Counted from the first letter of the stretch, positions 10,491 to 23,757 are shown. The stretch: DNA of 64,000 nucleotides from Lethocerus indicus (GCA_019843655.1 JACDQD010000006.1:26306246-26370245); one strand, 5' to 3'. Program-made: numbers and translations. The notes: generated by a model from the letters alone, not told the origin.

Positions 10491-11980
10491 TAGCAAATTC
10501 AAACCGAGCGACCTCCTCGCATCTCATGTTCTCCTGATACAAATCCTGATACTTTTCCCCAAAAATTTAGAATGTAAAAATATCGATATTTACGCCAATT
10601 TTTCGTTAATTTGATAATAAATGAATCTGTTAACGCTTGTAATGCATAAATTAGGAGGGAAAATGTATTTTTTTTAAATTAAAGATCAATTTATTTGATT
10701 ACAAATTTTACCTATTATTTGAAAAAATATTTTATACGATGTTATTTGTCTATGTTGCTGTGCAGTCTCATTAGCTCTCGCAAGAGCCACTCTTGATGCC
10801 TGTGACATTTTTGTGCCAAGTCTTTTCTTTTGAGGCATGACTTTGTGCGACAGGATAGACGATAAGGGATAATAAATTACGATACACATTTTTAGGATTA
10901 GTTCGTGACTAAACACAGAATATAAGAAAGGCTATTGTTTAAATCATTTAACTGACTCTCTCGTTGTACCTTTCAATTGAAAATTTTGACTATAAATCGT
11001 TTAAATTGCCCGATATTAATAAGAAACTTGAGTGAAAAAGGATCTCGTCTCAAGTTATATACTCTCATGTTCTGAAGGGTTATAAAAGAAGGTGTCGGAA
11101 TATATCCTGATATAATTTAAAATTTGAATAATAGGAAACATAGAAGGGATCGTCTCTTACAGCCGGTATTGTATACCGAAGGGTTGAGAAAGCATCCCCC
11201 CGTATTCAACGGGGGATGTTGGGATCAGAGAGGGGTGCAAATCTACCCCTGACCTAAACCAACATACTCGGCCGACCCTCCACCCTTCTGTCGGTGTTCG
11301 ACCATTTTTTTGGGCCATAAATATAATACATATATTTTTTTCCAATTATCACGCACGCCCATAAAACCTCTACAAGGTATGTTGAATTAATGATCCAGAA
11401 AACGACCTTTCAAAATTAAAACGCTTGGTAGTATTTCAGAGCGACTTAATTTTCGCTTAACTTTTTCCAGAAAGTTCCCGAATCGAACTTTCCTCCTCTG
11501 CCCCAACGCCGTTTCTTTCACCGGCCAATCCCCCCCCCATATCCCCCCCGAGATGTGTATTTTTCAACTGTCAACAATAAAAGTTGTTCTTCGGGGCCGT
11601 TGCTAAATTCGAAAGGGGGTGTCCCCCCCCCCGCCGTTTTTATATTAATTGCGGAGATGGAAATACAAAAACTTTCATTCAAGGGAGAATAAGAAGAAGA
11701 AGAAGAGTCGATAGCGAGAGGGAGGGAGAGAAAGAGAGATATTGAGAAAATGAGAAAAGGTCCTCTCCCAATTACGGACAATGTTTCCACTCCAACTGGC
11801 TTAGAATCATTGGGGCCCGGTCCCGGACAAACTGGACTCCATCATCGCCAATTGAAGATATATTCAGATTTTATTATTTCTTATTAAACGCCACTGAACA
11901 GCTCCGCGGTCCGCCGCCGCCTTCTGTCTTGAAGTAGACACGTTTCCGAGGATGAATTCAAACAGAAACTGACTATTTTA
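10491..11980. other. Intergenic DNA
   Basis: AT-rich to mixed sequence with C and G runs near 11530-11640. No gene or repeat family is recognised. Short frames on both strands have no familiar domain. Confidence 0.5.
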
Positions 11981-12217
11981 ACATGCCCGTTTTGTGGTCT
12001 GCCAGGGGTTGGAATACCGCCGTCGGATGGCCGTTCGCCATCTTCAGTAGCGGCTTTCGGCACTTCAGTACAAGTGACAGTGGCAGTGAAGTGGGGGATG
12101 ACGAAAAAAACCACCCGAAGTCGTTGACACTAGTGCTGAAGATGGCGAGAGCGGTCGAAACCGGTCTAGCAAAAGACCGAACCGGCGAGAGGAGACAGAA
12201 ACACCACAGACCTACGG
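11981..12217. mobile_element. Miniature element family, copy 2
   Basis: The left end reads CCCGTTTTGTGGTCTGCCAG then GGGTTGGAATACC, the reverse complement of the outer end of copy 1. The right end carries GGTCTAGCAAAAGACCGAAC and GGCGAGAGGAGACAGAAACA. The interior has a second inverted pair (AGTAGCGGCTTTCGGCACTT against ACTAGTGCTGAAGATGGCGA-like sequence). A further partial piece follows to about 12290. Confidence 0.75.
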
Positions 12218-12345
12218 AAATCTGACTATCTTCTGTCTCTTTTCGCCTTCCCGTTTTGGCCGCCCGCCGTCTTCAGTAGCGGATTCGTCGACGAGGCAGC
12301 GAACGCGCTAGAGCCCTCTTGCGGACTAATTTCATTAAAATAGGC

Positions 12346-12364
12346 CTCTCTCTCTCTCTCTCTC
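12346..12364. repeat. (CT)n microsatellite
   Basis: Nine to ten CT dinucleotides just after the miniature-element debris. Confidence 0.9.
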
Positions 12365-13348
12365 AAGTTATTATCCTATATTTCGTCAACCGATTTCTTC
12401 GTAGAGTAATTATTTTTCGAAAATACTAACGTTACAGGGCGCTCCGACGATCGAAGGGACTTGCGAAAAAAACCACCCCAGTGATGGTACTGTTCCTGCC
12501 CTTACGCACTTATTAAGTAGAGACGCGACCATTTCCGCTTGAGGGCTGGGGGGTTTTCCTCGGAAGCTGTCGAAGGATCGAAAATCCTATCAGAAAATTC
12601 TGTCCCAGTATTGATTTGCGATAGGCTCGGAAAATTTTAGATCTTATTTCATATTCTAATAAACGGAGTTTACGCCGTCTCCAATTTCTTGTACGCGCCC
12701 AAACGACTATTGGACAACTGTAGACAGACGGTAATGCTTTCTATAAAGTTATATAATAGAATTTGGACTCGAAATGGGGAAAAGAGATTACGGGGAATAT
12801 TTGAGTGGGGCGCTAGATTTTTAAGACGGAAGTGAGTCCAGGCTTAACTTAATACTATTCTATCCGGGGCCTTTCTCTTTGGAAATGAATATTCAGCGGA
12901 AAGTGAATTAATGCCAGACATTTTCTCCTCAGTCAGCATTTTTCCGATTATTTAGCATTTCTTGTTGCCTGGGAAATGGGAAAAATGGGGTGTACGGGGT
13001 GGTGGGGGTGGTTGCGGTAGGGGTGGCCGTATTTCAATTAACTCGTTTCCGGTCCGTCGGACTCTTGAGTAATTACTTCGGCGATGATTACTCGAAATTG
13101 TTATATTTTTTTGTGGTGGGACAGAAATGAAATTGTTCAATTTCTGACTATCAACCCGACAGATCTACTGTGCGATTGATAAGGCCAAAAGACACGGAAG
13201 AGTGATTACAGAAAGGTATCAATCTCTCATCAACAATTTGTTTTCTTTCTTTTTTGTATTCTTGCAGTTTACTACTATAATATGTTCTCATATTATGGGT
13301 TTGTTCATGTTTAAAAATAAATACAGGTGGGCCATTTTCGTGCGTTTA

Positions 13349-13482
13349 CAGTACATGTGAAAGTGACAGTGCAGTGAGAATGTCCAAAAAACATCCAAAG
13401 TGCTAACAGTGACTAACACCGCTACCGGTCTAGCGAAAGACCAAACCAGCGAGAGGAGACAGAAACATCACGAACCTACAGT
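13349..13482. mobile_element. Miniature element family, copy 3 (partial)
   Basis: Holds the family interior (TGAAAGTGACAGTGCAGTGA, CCAAAAAACATCC, GACTAACACCGCTACC) and the right arm GGTCTAGCGAAAGACCAAAC through ATCACGAACCTACAG. The left arm is missing. Confidence 0.75.
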
Positions 13483-13599
13483 AATTTTTTTTCGTTTTTC
13501 AAAGTTAAAATTAAGGGTGGAACGATTTTTTATCAAAAGGGGGCAACGAGGGGGGTAGCTACTCCCCGAAGAAAAGTTTCGGGGGGCTCTGCGGCAATT

Positions 13600-13920
13600 G
13601 CTTGCGAGATAAATGAATCTCTTTAGCTCGCCCCCAACCCCGGGGGGGGGGGGTCGGTTAATGCATCACTCTCTTTCCAACCCCCGTAGTATTTTCTCTG
13701 GGCTCGCCCCTCCCCAGACCGCCCCCGAGCACCGACGGGGTTGGGGGCGGAGTGCTTTTAAAAGTCGCCTATTGATTTTTATGAACGACAACAGAAGAAA
13801 GGAGGATTTCAGTCGGGGGGTTGGCGGGTGGCTGAGGGTGGTGGGGGTAGTTTCGTTTCACGGAATGGCGCCGTCCAGGCGCCTCGCTTCCGTCGCTACT
13901 CAATCTTCACCAGGGTGATA
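13600..13920. other. GC-rich patch with short inverted repeat
   Basis: A G/C-run patch in AT-rich surroundings. CGCCCCCAACCCC near 13628 recurs inverted (GGGGTTGGGGGCG) near 13737, so the roughly 95 bases between could form a loop. The 101-codon frame here is proline- and glycine-rich and looks compositional. Confidence 0.5.
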
Positions 13921-14037
13921 CTTCACCCTTAAAAATAATATATCCATCATGCATCTTCCTTAAGCACCAATCACCAGATTTGGGATTGCGAAATTTTTTA
14001 ATAAATCCTCGCATCTAAAAAAAATTTATACACGAGA

Positions 14038-14153
14038 TTTTTATTTTTATTTTTTTTTATTTTTTTTTTTATTTTATTTTTATTTTTATTTTTATTTTTA
14101 GATTTTTATTTTTATTTTATTTTATTTTTTTTTTTATTTTATTTTTATTTTTA

Positions 14154-14184
<31 letters not shown>

Positions 14185-14317
14185 TTTATTTTTATTTTTA
14201 TTTTATTTTATTTTATTTTTATTTTTATTTTTATTTTTATTTTTATTTTTATTTTTATTTTTATTTTTATTTTTATTTTTATTTTTATTTTTATTTTTAT
14301 TTTTATTTTTATTTTTA

Positions 14318-14348
<31 letters not shown>

Positions 14349-14439
14349 TTATTTTTATTTTTATTTTTATTTTTATTTTTATTTTTATTTTTATTTTTAT
14401 TTTTATTTTTATTTTTATTTTTATTTTTATTTTTATTTT
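14038..14439. repeat. (TTTTTA)n simple-repeat tract, about 400 bases
   Basis: An almost pure run of TTTTTA hexamers, with some TTTTA pentamers and longer T runs in its first half. It gives a spurious asparagine-lysine frame on the minus strand. Confidence 0.97.
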
Positions 14440-15780
14440 GGAATTTGAGGACTGATTTCCGACTTGTCGACTTTTTGGGTGCGATTTGAAACATACCTGC
14501 TAGGGGAGCATTAAGGACGGTTCGAATATATCTAATGCATATAACTGTATACAAAAAATAAGCTGCAAATACAGCAGTATTTTATTACTGTAAAATTAGA
14601 AGAATATTATGGTAATTATGATTACCGTGTTGACCGAAAACCAACAGTTTCTCGATCGAAATATATGTCTAATACGTTTCTAAAAAATGAAATTGTTCTC
14701 TATGGCTCGTTTTGTTCACATATACAATGAGCGAGCGCTGTATATTGACGATAAATGGCCGAAATATACAATTGGGCGAGTTATACATAATTTCACGATT
14801 TAGATTTCACACTTAGATTCTCCATTGCCCACCGTAAGACGCATTTGTACAAATAAACGCGACGACGCTCCAATCAAATATTACTGTTGTAAATCATAAA
14901 ACCGTTGGACGAATTCAAATAACCGTTCGGATTTAACGCTAGTAATCCGACCAGTCATTGCGACCTTTTTCCGGATTGCCTTTACGGTAAATTTAATTTT
15001 GAATTCGTCAAACCATTTAATTTATTGCGACCGAATCATCTCGTGGGGGACGGCCGCCCACGCCGCTCTCCGAGCCACTTCAAGAAACCTTTCCAGAAAA
15101 TACCGAAGATAAGGTTTTACCCACATAAATGAAATATTTAGTACTTGGCAAAAATACGGGGAAAAACTTCTAACTGGTCTATCTGCCACTGCTGTTAACA
15201 TTTTCATGATTCCGGATAAACATTAGAATTTGAGGCGGATATTTATTGCATATGAAAAACACGCCATTTCCTATTTTTTCAGCTAATTACTTAGCTATTT
15301 ATTTTTTTTTTAAAGGAATATTTGTTCCAACAGTAATAACGGGATAATTAATAATTACTTGGCCTGAAAGAAAGGATTTTAATTGAGGAACATTTAAATA
15401 TTACCAGTGTCAATTTCTAATTTTCATTTTTTGTCATTCAAAGAAGGTTATTTCTTCGAGAAGGATTGATTATATGAGTCGATATATTTTTGAACCGATA
15501 ATTAATTTACGTAAGTAAGCTTACATTATAATTTCCCCGACATCCCACGCGACAGGCCACGCTACCTAATGTTTAAATAAATAAAATTTAAGAAAAAAAT
15601 TTTAAATGTTAAAAATTTAAAAAATTAATAAAGAAAGGGGGGGAAAACAGTGGGTTTCTCCTCTAATTCTTGTCTATTGTAGTTAGTGCTTTGTATCAAT
15701 GTTGCTTGTTGTATCATTTTACAGTTGTAACAATAAAAGAGGGAGGAAAACATTATAATTTCATCATTCTTACGGATTTT
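14440..15780. other. Intergenic DNA
   Basis: AT-rich sequence. I see no gene, repeat pair or structured element. Confidence 0.5.
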
Positions 15781-16209
15781 CCTCAGAAAACGAGCCGTCT
15801 CCACTTTTCGCCAGATCTGTTGCGTCCGCTCGCCACCTTCAGTCGCATTTATTCAGCTTCTGTGCACATTTATTGTGTTGCGCGTGTGTGATTCTGCGCC
15901 AGTGGAGGTGGCGAGCCGCCGAAACGGGTCACAGACGCGTAAAACGGACCCGCCATTGTCTTTCCCTTTTTTTGCGGGGAAAAGCGCGTGAAATCTCGCT
16001 GCCCGGCCGGAAAACGCGCTGAGAAGTCGATATCGGCTTTGAAGTATTTAAAACCGCGCCTGCGACTGTCACTGAGGCCTGCGGTCGTTTTTTTCCTCTC
16101 TGTTTGCTACCTGTGCCCTAGAAAACACCTGGCCAAAGTGCACTTTTTGCCGCCCTCGGCCCTCCCGTCCCGCGTCACAATGGGGGACGGTCAAAGAGAT
16201 GAATTATAA
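15781..16209 (+). promoter_or_regulatory. Candidate CpG-rich promoter
   Basis: A CpG-rich island in AT-rich DNA. TATTTAAA near 16046 could be a TATA box, with GACTGTCACTGAGG about 30 bases later as a possible initiator. An ATG in excellent context (GTCACAATGGGG) lies near 16180, but its frame closes after nine codons (MGDGQRDEL) and no strong GT donor precedes that stop. It may be a promoter with a short first exon or non-coding RNA, or just a GC patch. Confidence 0.2.
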
Positions 16210-17637
16210 TCGCCGAAGGGGCACGTACACTAACAGAGCCGGGTTAGGGTTTCATATTCAGCTGGGAGAAAATTCAAAACTCAGTTAGGAAAGTGTGTTG
16301 GAAATAAACCACTGTAGGTAGTAAACATTCAGGTCATGCCCACGTCTTCACCCCATATATTGGGCCAAAAACTCCGTCTTATAAATTACCACACTATCTA
16401 CCGAGCGGCATTACCAAATCTCACTTCTATTTCCCTTTTCCTCTGCTCCCTCCTGCGTTTTCTTCTCCCTTCCCTTCAGGACTCCTGATTGATTAATCTA
16501 GGAAATATTCTCCGGGGCGTTCTAAACGCCCCGTTTAATTTCTCGGACAAACAAACGACCTCGGTGTGACGGGATGAAATCGGAAATTGTGCTAAAATTA
16601 TGAGAACGTTCTCTACGTATTCACTGGCATCGATGGAAACTGAACAAACGATATTTGTTAAAATGTTGTAATATCGCTGCACAGAGGTACCTTGAATACC
16701 TAATTAGACTCAATGGTATTGAGAACGGCTGAAGACCGACAGCGGATTCAGGATATCGACACTAGTTTCAAAAATAAACGAAACCTATTTTCTACAATAT
16801 TATTCGCCATATTCGTATTTTTTATGTGAATGAAAAGGCCAAAGTCAAAGTATAAACTGAATTGTTATATTGTATTCAATTTTATGAAGTTAAGTAGTTA
16901 TCGAATTAACGAATCAAGGAAATAATTTTCATATTTAGGCGACCGAACTATGAAACTCGGCACAACTAGGCTTAGGTAACTTGATGCAGAATTATTCTTT
17001 ATAAACTAAGCGGGTTCTACATATTCTGTGTGTCAATCAAACAAATAATAATTTATAAAAAATGTGAAATGGGGCAAAGGTACCACCTAATAAGCTATTA
17101 GGGAGTTTAAAAGGGATTAGCGCTCTTGCTCTAGGGAGATGTAGGGGGTGGGTTGGGGGTAGGGGACACAAGGCAAGGGGGCTAACTGCACCCTAAGCGG
17201 GCCCACAATTTACTTGAGTTGTCGCTGTTGGGCGGGTTCAACCCCCCGCCGCCCCATCCCCCGGGCCTAAATAAAACATAATGCCCAGTTTAGTAAGCAG
17301 CGGGATGAGGAGGAGGGTAGGGTAACAAGACCGCGATGTGGCCCCATACCACAGCCAAATAAATCCACCCGAGGGCTGATTTATAAGGGGGAGGGTTAAC
17401 TCCTCAGGTAATAAGTTTTTTTCCCCCGTGCCCTTAACCCCCGTCTTGAAATTAGCCATGATGAACGTGGTGAGGGGGAGGGTGGAAGCGTTTGTTCTAA
17501 GCCAAGCACTAAACGGATTCTCTGTACGTTCACCTGAACGGAAAAAATATTGTAATTATAAATACAGTAATCAGTAAACGATTTATAATTGACCGAGGTG
17601 ATCTGCAAGAATACCGTTTTATCGCAAGGATTTAGAA
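16210..17637. other. Intergenic DNA
   Basis: Mixed composition with a perfect 8-bp hairpin (GGGGCGTT, loop CTA, AACGCCCC) at 16514-16532 and a four-run G tract at 17144-17165. No gene recognised. Confidence 0.5.
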
Positions 17638-17842
17638 ACACCGTAGATTTCGGTAGCGTCATCAGTAGCGGTGTTAGTCACTATTGGCAGCTTGGATGTT
17701 TTTTGGGCATCCTCACTGTGCTGTCACTGTCACTTGTACTGAAGTGCCAAAGTGACTAAAACCGCTACTGAAGACGGCGAGCAAATGACCAAAATGGCGA
17801 GAGTAGAGAGAAACAAACGAAATCTATGGTATTCCAACCCCA
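17638..17842. mobile_element. Miniature element family, copy 4
   Basis: Outer inverted ends are ACCGTAGATTTCGGT and CGAAATCTATGGTATTCCAA. Inside is a second inverted pair, AGTAGCGGTGTTAGTCAC against GTGACTAAAACCGCTACT. The centre reads GATGTTTTTTGGGCATCCTC followed by ACTGTGCTGTCACTGTCACT, as in the copy at 49.9 kb. This copy shows the nested design most clearly. Confidence 0.75.
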
Positions 17843-19029
17843 AATCCAAACGATTTAGAAACAATTCAGGCACCTAAATGAGCGAAGGTTTCCGCGACCG
17901 AAGCTTAAACTTACGTGATACTTAGTACTGTCGGATTGCAGGGGTTGACCCCCTGCAAACGCCGGGATTTCTCCGCGGGCGAAAACTCTACAGTTTCAAT
18001 AATATTCCGGATCAGTTTATCAAAGAATATTCATCATCGTCCTCTTCCCCTCTTGGCCCAATCAAGGCGATCGGGGCTATAAACTTCGATCGTCAGCCCC
18101 CTAAGGGAGGGATAGCGCCCCCCCCCACCCCACGTCACTAACTGAGGCCAAACGATGGACGGAAGGGGGGGGGGAGTTTTACTTTAAAACAAAATTAATT
18201 AACGAAGCCGAAAAGAGAGCGTGGAGGGGTAGTGAGGAGGGGATGGGGTGAAGGGGATGGGGGTGGCGGGAAAGGAGTCGACAAAACGCGGCACTCTTTT
18301 TCGATTCGACGAGCGCCAATTACGAGCCCTGAGGGAGGGTTTGCCTAATCAAGGACAATCCTGGACCCCGAGGGCTCCACCATCGCCGGCAGCCTGCTCC
18401 GGGTGTATTTTTTCCCCGGACCACCTGGAGAACACCGATCCTGTTCCTCCTCTTCGAGGGGTTCGAACCCCGCCACCCCTCCGCTCCACTCCGACATTAA
18501 ACTAATTACCGACCCTCGCTTTGTTTTCCCTTTAAATTACTCCCCGTCGTAGTATCCTCCCCATCCTCAGAATGAGCCATCTTCCCCCTCCGCCTTTTAT
18601 TCCTCCTTATTCACCGCTTCTTTCCGTTTCTTATCGATTCGATTTTCCGCCCGGCTTATCCGCGAATAGAGACTTGTAATTCTCCCGTAACTCTGCGCAC
18701 AAAAAATTAGTCTACGGACGCCAATTGACCCGAGTGCGATTCCCGCAAAAATCTTCCTCCTAGTACTGGATACTGTATGACGTCTATAAAGGTGGGGTTC
18801 GGAACGGCCGGGAATAGTTCGCGGAACGTACATCTGGGCTAAAACCTGGGACGGAAGTTGTCGGAAAACATGATCCGAGCATTAATCCGATTTATAATTC
18901 AGGGCGGTAGAAGCGGCCACATACCGTAGAACCGTCGGGTCGTGAAGACACCCCAACCATCATAAATACCTTTAATTATATATTCTTCTTTTCTATTAAA
19001 CAATCATTAGTTTTTTCCACATTTTTCCC
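17843..19029. other. Intergenic DNA, partly GC-rich
   Basis: Includes a G-run patch at 18110-18270 with at least four G tracts at 18239-18263. The 85-codon plus-strand frame here is proline-rich and unrecognised. Confidence 0.5.
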
Positions 19030-19340
19030 ACAATTATTTACGAATTTATTAGCCGAATTAAAAATAAATAGTAGCACGGCGCTTTCTTAGATTGACCCGC
19101 ACGACAATTGAGCAATGCGGGTTTGCAGCATCAAAGCGCCGTATTCAATTTTATTACAACAGCTCGGTAAGTTGAATTCGATCTTACGGAATAAAAAAAT
19201 TAAACGGCAACTATTTTTTCTTGACAATATAGAAACGTTGTTCTTAAATTAATACGGAACATTTTAAAAGGCCAATGCAGCACCCGACTAAACGCTGTAT
19301 TTAGTGATAACAGTCAATTGTATTTTTGAAAGACACTGTT
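19030..19340. repeat. Dispersed repeat A, copy 1
   Basis: Shares an ordered series of blocks with 58541-58890 on the same strand: CACAATTATTTACGAA, AGCACGGCGCT, GACCCGCACGAC, GCGGGTTTGCA and GCCGTATTCAATTTTATTA. The pairs AGCACGGCGCT/AAGCGCCGT and GACCCGC/GCGGGTT are internally inverted, so the core can fold. Confidence 0.75.
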
Positions 19341-22060
19341 TGTATTTTTCTTCCTTCGTTTTGTATTAAAAAACATCCAATGGACTCTCAAAAGATTCCA
19401 AATTTGCCAGTCTTCGTGTAAAAATAGTGGGTTCTGGAATGAGCTGTCTTGGAGGACATTGAAGGGGGTTGGAGTTCAATTTATTTTTCCCATTCGCGGA
19501 GAACATGTATGTGTCGTAAAGATGTAATTAAACTATCGAGGGGTTTCAACAGTGCGTGACGGCGGTATCCCCATGCGGTGTATGCACCTTCCCATGAGTT
19601 TGAGCCGGTCGCCGTACGCCATGCATGCAAAGGGAGGGAACACGGTGCCGCGGTCGCTGGTAGGGCGGTGGCGTCCCGGTGTATCCTTTCGGTTGAATGC
19701 GGAATGGGCAAGAGGCCAGATATATAGACGTTCGCCCGCTATAAGTAGGGCCCCAGCTAGCAGCGTCCCTCATTAGAATCAATTTAACGTCGAGTACACG
19801 CAACTGCAATTCGAAACGGTCCACTCTCCTCCGCCAATAACAATAACCAATTATATCCCCCAGTAATAACAATAACAATGTATCACATTTAAACGTCGGG
19901 CCGAATAGCGGCCGCCTACGAGTCCCCGCCTCCGCCGCCCCCGCTCGGCCGACTTGCGAGGCTAAAGCCCCTTCCGGATGAACCGGGACCATAATTTCGC
20001 AGTCTTGCGGCAATTCTAACGCCCCTCTACGGGGGCTTATCCCGGGGGTGATTGATGCCCGCTTGACCTAGACAGGGCCCGCTCTCCGACCCCGACTCCC
20101 ATTCGCCGGACGATAACACTTCCGCTTTCTGCCATCGTCTAAACTCGGCCATCATGGTTTCTCCACTCGTCCGAGCCGAGGGCTTTAGATTATCAGTTAA
20201 TAAATAACGAACTTCGCCACTAAGTTATAGTAAAATTTACCATTACACATTAGGATGCATAGTTAAATATCTCAATTTAATAGGAGATGCTTCACCGGGA
20301 ACCGCTACATTAAAATAAGATTGTGACTTCACCAAGGTTCTGAGAGATACTTCGTACTTTGTAATTGACATGAAATTTCCAAAAAAGTCAGGTCCCCAAT
20401 GGGTTGTTTGAACCTATGCTAGACCAGTTTCATATGCATAACAGGTATCTCCTAGACCTACGAAGCTAGAGATGGCGGGGATACGCGCGGCTAAATATTG
20501 CCTAACGATACGCCATTTTTCCGGTCGCCGGGAAAAGCGTCGGCGCCGATTGGTCGACCGGAAAAGAAAGCCCGGTATCCGTTCGACAATCGATATCTGG
20601 AGCGAGGAATCCTCTTCGTCGAGATGTCCCTTAATTAAAACTGATATAACTCCGGGTCCGGCTAACTATAGGGGATGGGGTAGGGGTGGGGGGGCTTTCA
20701 ATGGGTCGATGGGGGGGAGTTTGACATGACCCCCACACCGCTTATTTTAATCCCCGACAGTTTTCTACTCGCCCCCTAATTAAAACTTTTCGTTCAGAAC
20801 CCCTGCCCCCACAGCGGGAACCACCCCAAAAGACTTTAAAATCTATAGAATGTCATTGCGGATAGGACTTACCCCGCCGCCCCCACAACCACCCCTCTCC
20901 CACCCCAATTTCCTCCGGTCTCATTTTGCCCAACTTTAATTCTCTTACCCCCCTCTATTGCCCGTGGCGTGGTAGGGGGGATTTAACTTGACGTTGGCTT
21001 GCTGAGGGGTGGGGGCGGGGGTTGAAATCATTAATAAAGTAAATAATTAACGTTTCAACTTCTAGCAACCTACATTTATACGTCCACTAAGTATCCCCCG
21101 GCCGACGTTTTTCGCCCCTCTTTCTCTCGCTTCCCATACCGCTTTAATCCCTCTTCGTCCGAGAAACTTCCGGTCTGATGATTCGGGAAATATTTAGTTT
21201 TCCGAGTCGATAATTAATTTATTATTGGAATTTTAGTTTGTTTTTTTAAATTGTAAATGAACACAAAATGACATTACGATATGTTAGATAAAAATTATAC
21301 ATAACTGTAAATTGGAATACATAACCATAGCTGTATCTCATATGGCAATGGACACTCAGCGTTTAGCGTCCGGTTTAGATTTCTGATTTCATCGACGTTC
21401 AAGCGTATTGTTCCTGATTTTTGGTGACCAGATTTACAAATACTTACAGCCGGATAATACTTTCTAATTTAAAAATTGTGTTCAACTTTTGAACTGCTTA
21501 CTTCCTCAGTGATTACACTAAATGTTGTTAACGGAATGATGAATCGAAACCGGTCTATGGCAGGACCCTGATGGTGGAAAACTATAAATTGATAAGGTCA
21601 AAGCTGATGGATATTGAAAGATTCCCGTAACTTAATATGAAACCGAAAAGATATTCGGGTTGTGACAAATCAAGTGGGAGGTAGTCGGAGGGTAGGGTTA
21701 ATAATTGTCCTAACTTCCCAAGTATATTGTCTGGTGGCCGTAAAGTGCGCTTGGTTAGTGGCGGCCCTTGTGCCGCTGCGGGGGGTGGAAACAGGAGGGG
21801 GTCGCTTTCCCTTTTTCCTGGACAATTTTCCCCGGCGGAGATAATTTTTCAGAGCGGTTCTCGCTGCCACTTAGTCGGGTAGAAAAGACGGGAGGGTTGG
21901 AGGGAGGGGTATGTCTGGCCGATGGGGGGATGGTAGGGTTTTTATTTTTACGAGTAGCAGCCTGAATAATAACAAGCGAACAAGGCACAAGGCATTGTGC
22001 GCTTCTACTCTCCCTTCTTTCTCCGGCTCCCTCTTATTCTCATTCCCTCTCTCCCCCTCT
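19341..22060. other. Intergenic DNA with GC-rich patches
   Basis: No gene recognised. The 155-codon minus-strand frame around 19546-20013 is overlapped by open frames on the other strand and has no familiar domain. A canonical four-run G tract sits at 20671-20694. Confidence 0.5.
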
Positions 22061-22063
22061 CCT

Positions 22064-22068
<5 letters not shown>

Positions 22069-22105
<37 letters not shown>
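22069..22105. repeat. (CT)n microsatellite
   Basis: About 18 CT dinucleotides within a longer pyrimidine-rich stretch (22010-22110). Confidence 0.95.
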
Positions 22106-22108
<3 letters not shown>

Positions 22109-23757
22109 CTTATAATCGGGGAGGAGAGGCCCCAGCTTTTATTTCTTCCATCCGAGCGTAATTAGAAAGTTTTATTGTTCGAAAGTAGGGAGGCCCCCTA
22201 CCGCCCCTCGCAGTTTTGTGTTTTAAAATATTTCCGTCCGAACGCCCGGCAACGGACGCGAACGCCCTTGCCCTTTTTCTTAATACAAAGATTTTCAGCC
22301 ACTCGGATATTCCTGCCGGCGTTATATAATTCGACGGATTTATTTATACTATTTATATAAACGAAATGTGTTAATAAATAAGAAATTAACTTAAACTAAA
22401 GTTTAGAAAGAAAAACATGAGAGTGAGAGCACTTGCAGGTGTAGTTATACGCAGTCGTTCAAAGTTACAGAACGGCCGCAATTTGCCATTAATGCCCGGC
22501 AAAACCAAAGACAAAAGTTCCCAACCGGGGATATAGAATGCCCTCCGAAGTGAAGTTTCGGCAATTATTGACTGGCCGAACCAGTACTTTTTAAGTAGGT
22601 AGAAAGCAAACATTTCCAAAAAATTTTATGTATTAACAACAATGGTCTGACACTGGTTAGGAATTATGGAATGCAATGTTGGCTGCTAAAAAAATTTGAA
22701 TTAAACTCAACACAGAAGTGGTTAACAGATTCATTTTATATGGTATTGTTTACAAGCATATTTATTGTCGTTGATATTCTATAAGACTGATCGATGTGAA
22801 CAGTTGAATTTCGAGAAGCGCAGTTTATTTGCCCGTGCAATAATATTGTGCAGTCCAGAAGCTATTAGACGAATTGCAATTAATTTAATTTTTAATTACC
22901 CCCCCCTGGTATAAACGGCGATAAGGGGGGGCGATGCCGGGGGGCTAGTGGTCCGACGAAGCAATCAATTTCTAGGTTGGGACGAGGCAATAATTCCGGC
23001 TCTAAATTCGCCCCGACGCGCCCCCTCCCCCACCACCCCCTTCGGCGGCACTTCCAAGTTTAAACTGGCGGCCTTTAAAAAGGCCCGGGAGGAAACTCAA
23101 ACTGGGCCCTGTAGGGGTGGGGGGGGCAGTGCTGGTGTCCTCACCCACCGGGGGAGGAAATAAAATGTTAATGGGAGGGTAAAATAAAATGTTAATGGGC
23201 CGGATAGAGTAGGGCGGACGAGAAAAGAGAAAAGTTTTAAGGGAAAGGGCGGCCCCGACTGAGAAGCGCCGGCGGCCACAGACCGGCCGGTGGAAACGTT
23301 TTTTGAATTTTAATTTATTCAATTTTTTTGTCGAAAGGGGAACAGGCTGTTTAATACCTGGAACGGATCCCCTCCACAGTTCTGAAAGATGTTTGTTGTT
23401 TTGTATTAGTACAGGTGTGTTTATATTCAACACGTAAACGAACGGCCGTTATAATAAAATTTATGAAAGTTATTAAGGTCTAGAAGAAGGATTTAATAAG
23501 AGAAAAATAAGACCGAAATTGGCTCCGGAGCGGGACTGTTGACTAATCTAACCAGGGTGTCGTCTAAGACTGTCCGCCCATTAATTTCCTAATACTCTTA
23601 TACTTTTTTATACAATAGGGAGAGAGGGGTAGCTAAACGAAGGGGTTAATACCCCATTTTACGACCCTCTATTGATAGAAAAGCTACATTTCCATACGTA
23701 TCCTGTGCATTACCTGGGAAATATTCCATTAAATGTATGCGATAATGATATATGTTA
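22106..23757. other. Intergenic DNA
   Basis: AT-rich DNA with a GC-rich patch at 22900-23300 containing a short direct duplication (AAAATGTTAATGGG twice near 23162-23200). No gene recognised. Confidence 0.5.

Noticed and set aside
14339..14554. Asn/Lys-rich minus-strand frame
   Set aside because: Direct translation of the TTTTTA simple repeat.
18440..18480. GGGGTTCGAACCCC as a tRNA T-arm
   Set aside because: No A box, anticodon arm or acceptor stem can be placed on either strand at the required distance.
19546..20013. 155-codon minus-strand frame
   Set aside because: No recognisable domain, and it is overlapped by open frames on both strands. Length is explained by GC-rich composition with few stops.
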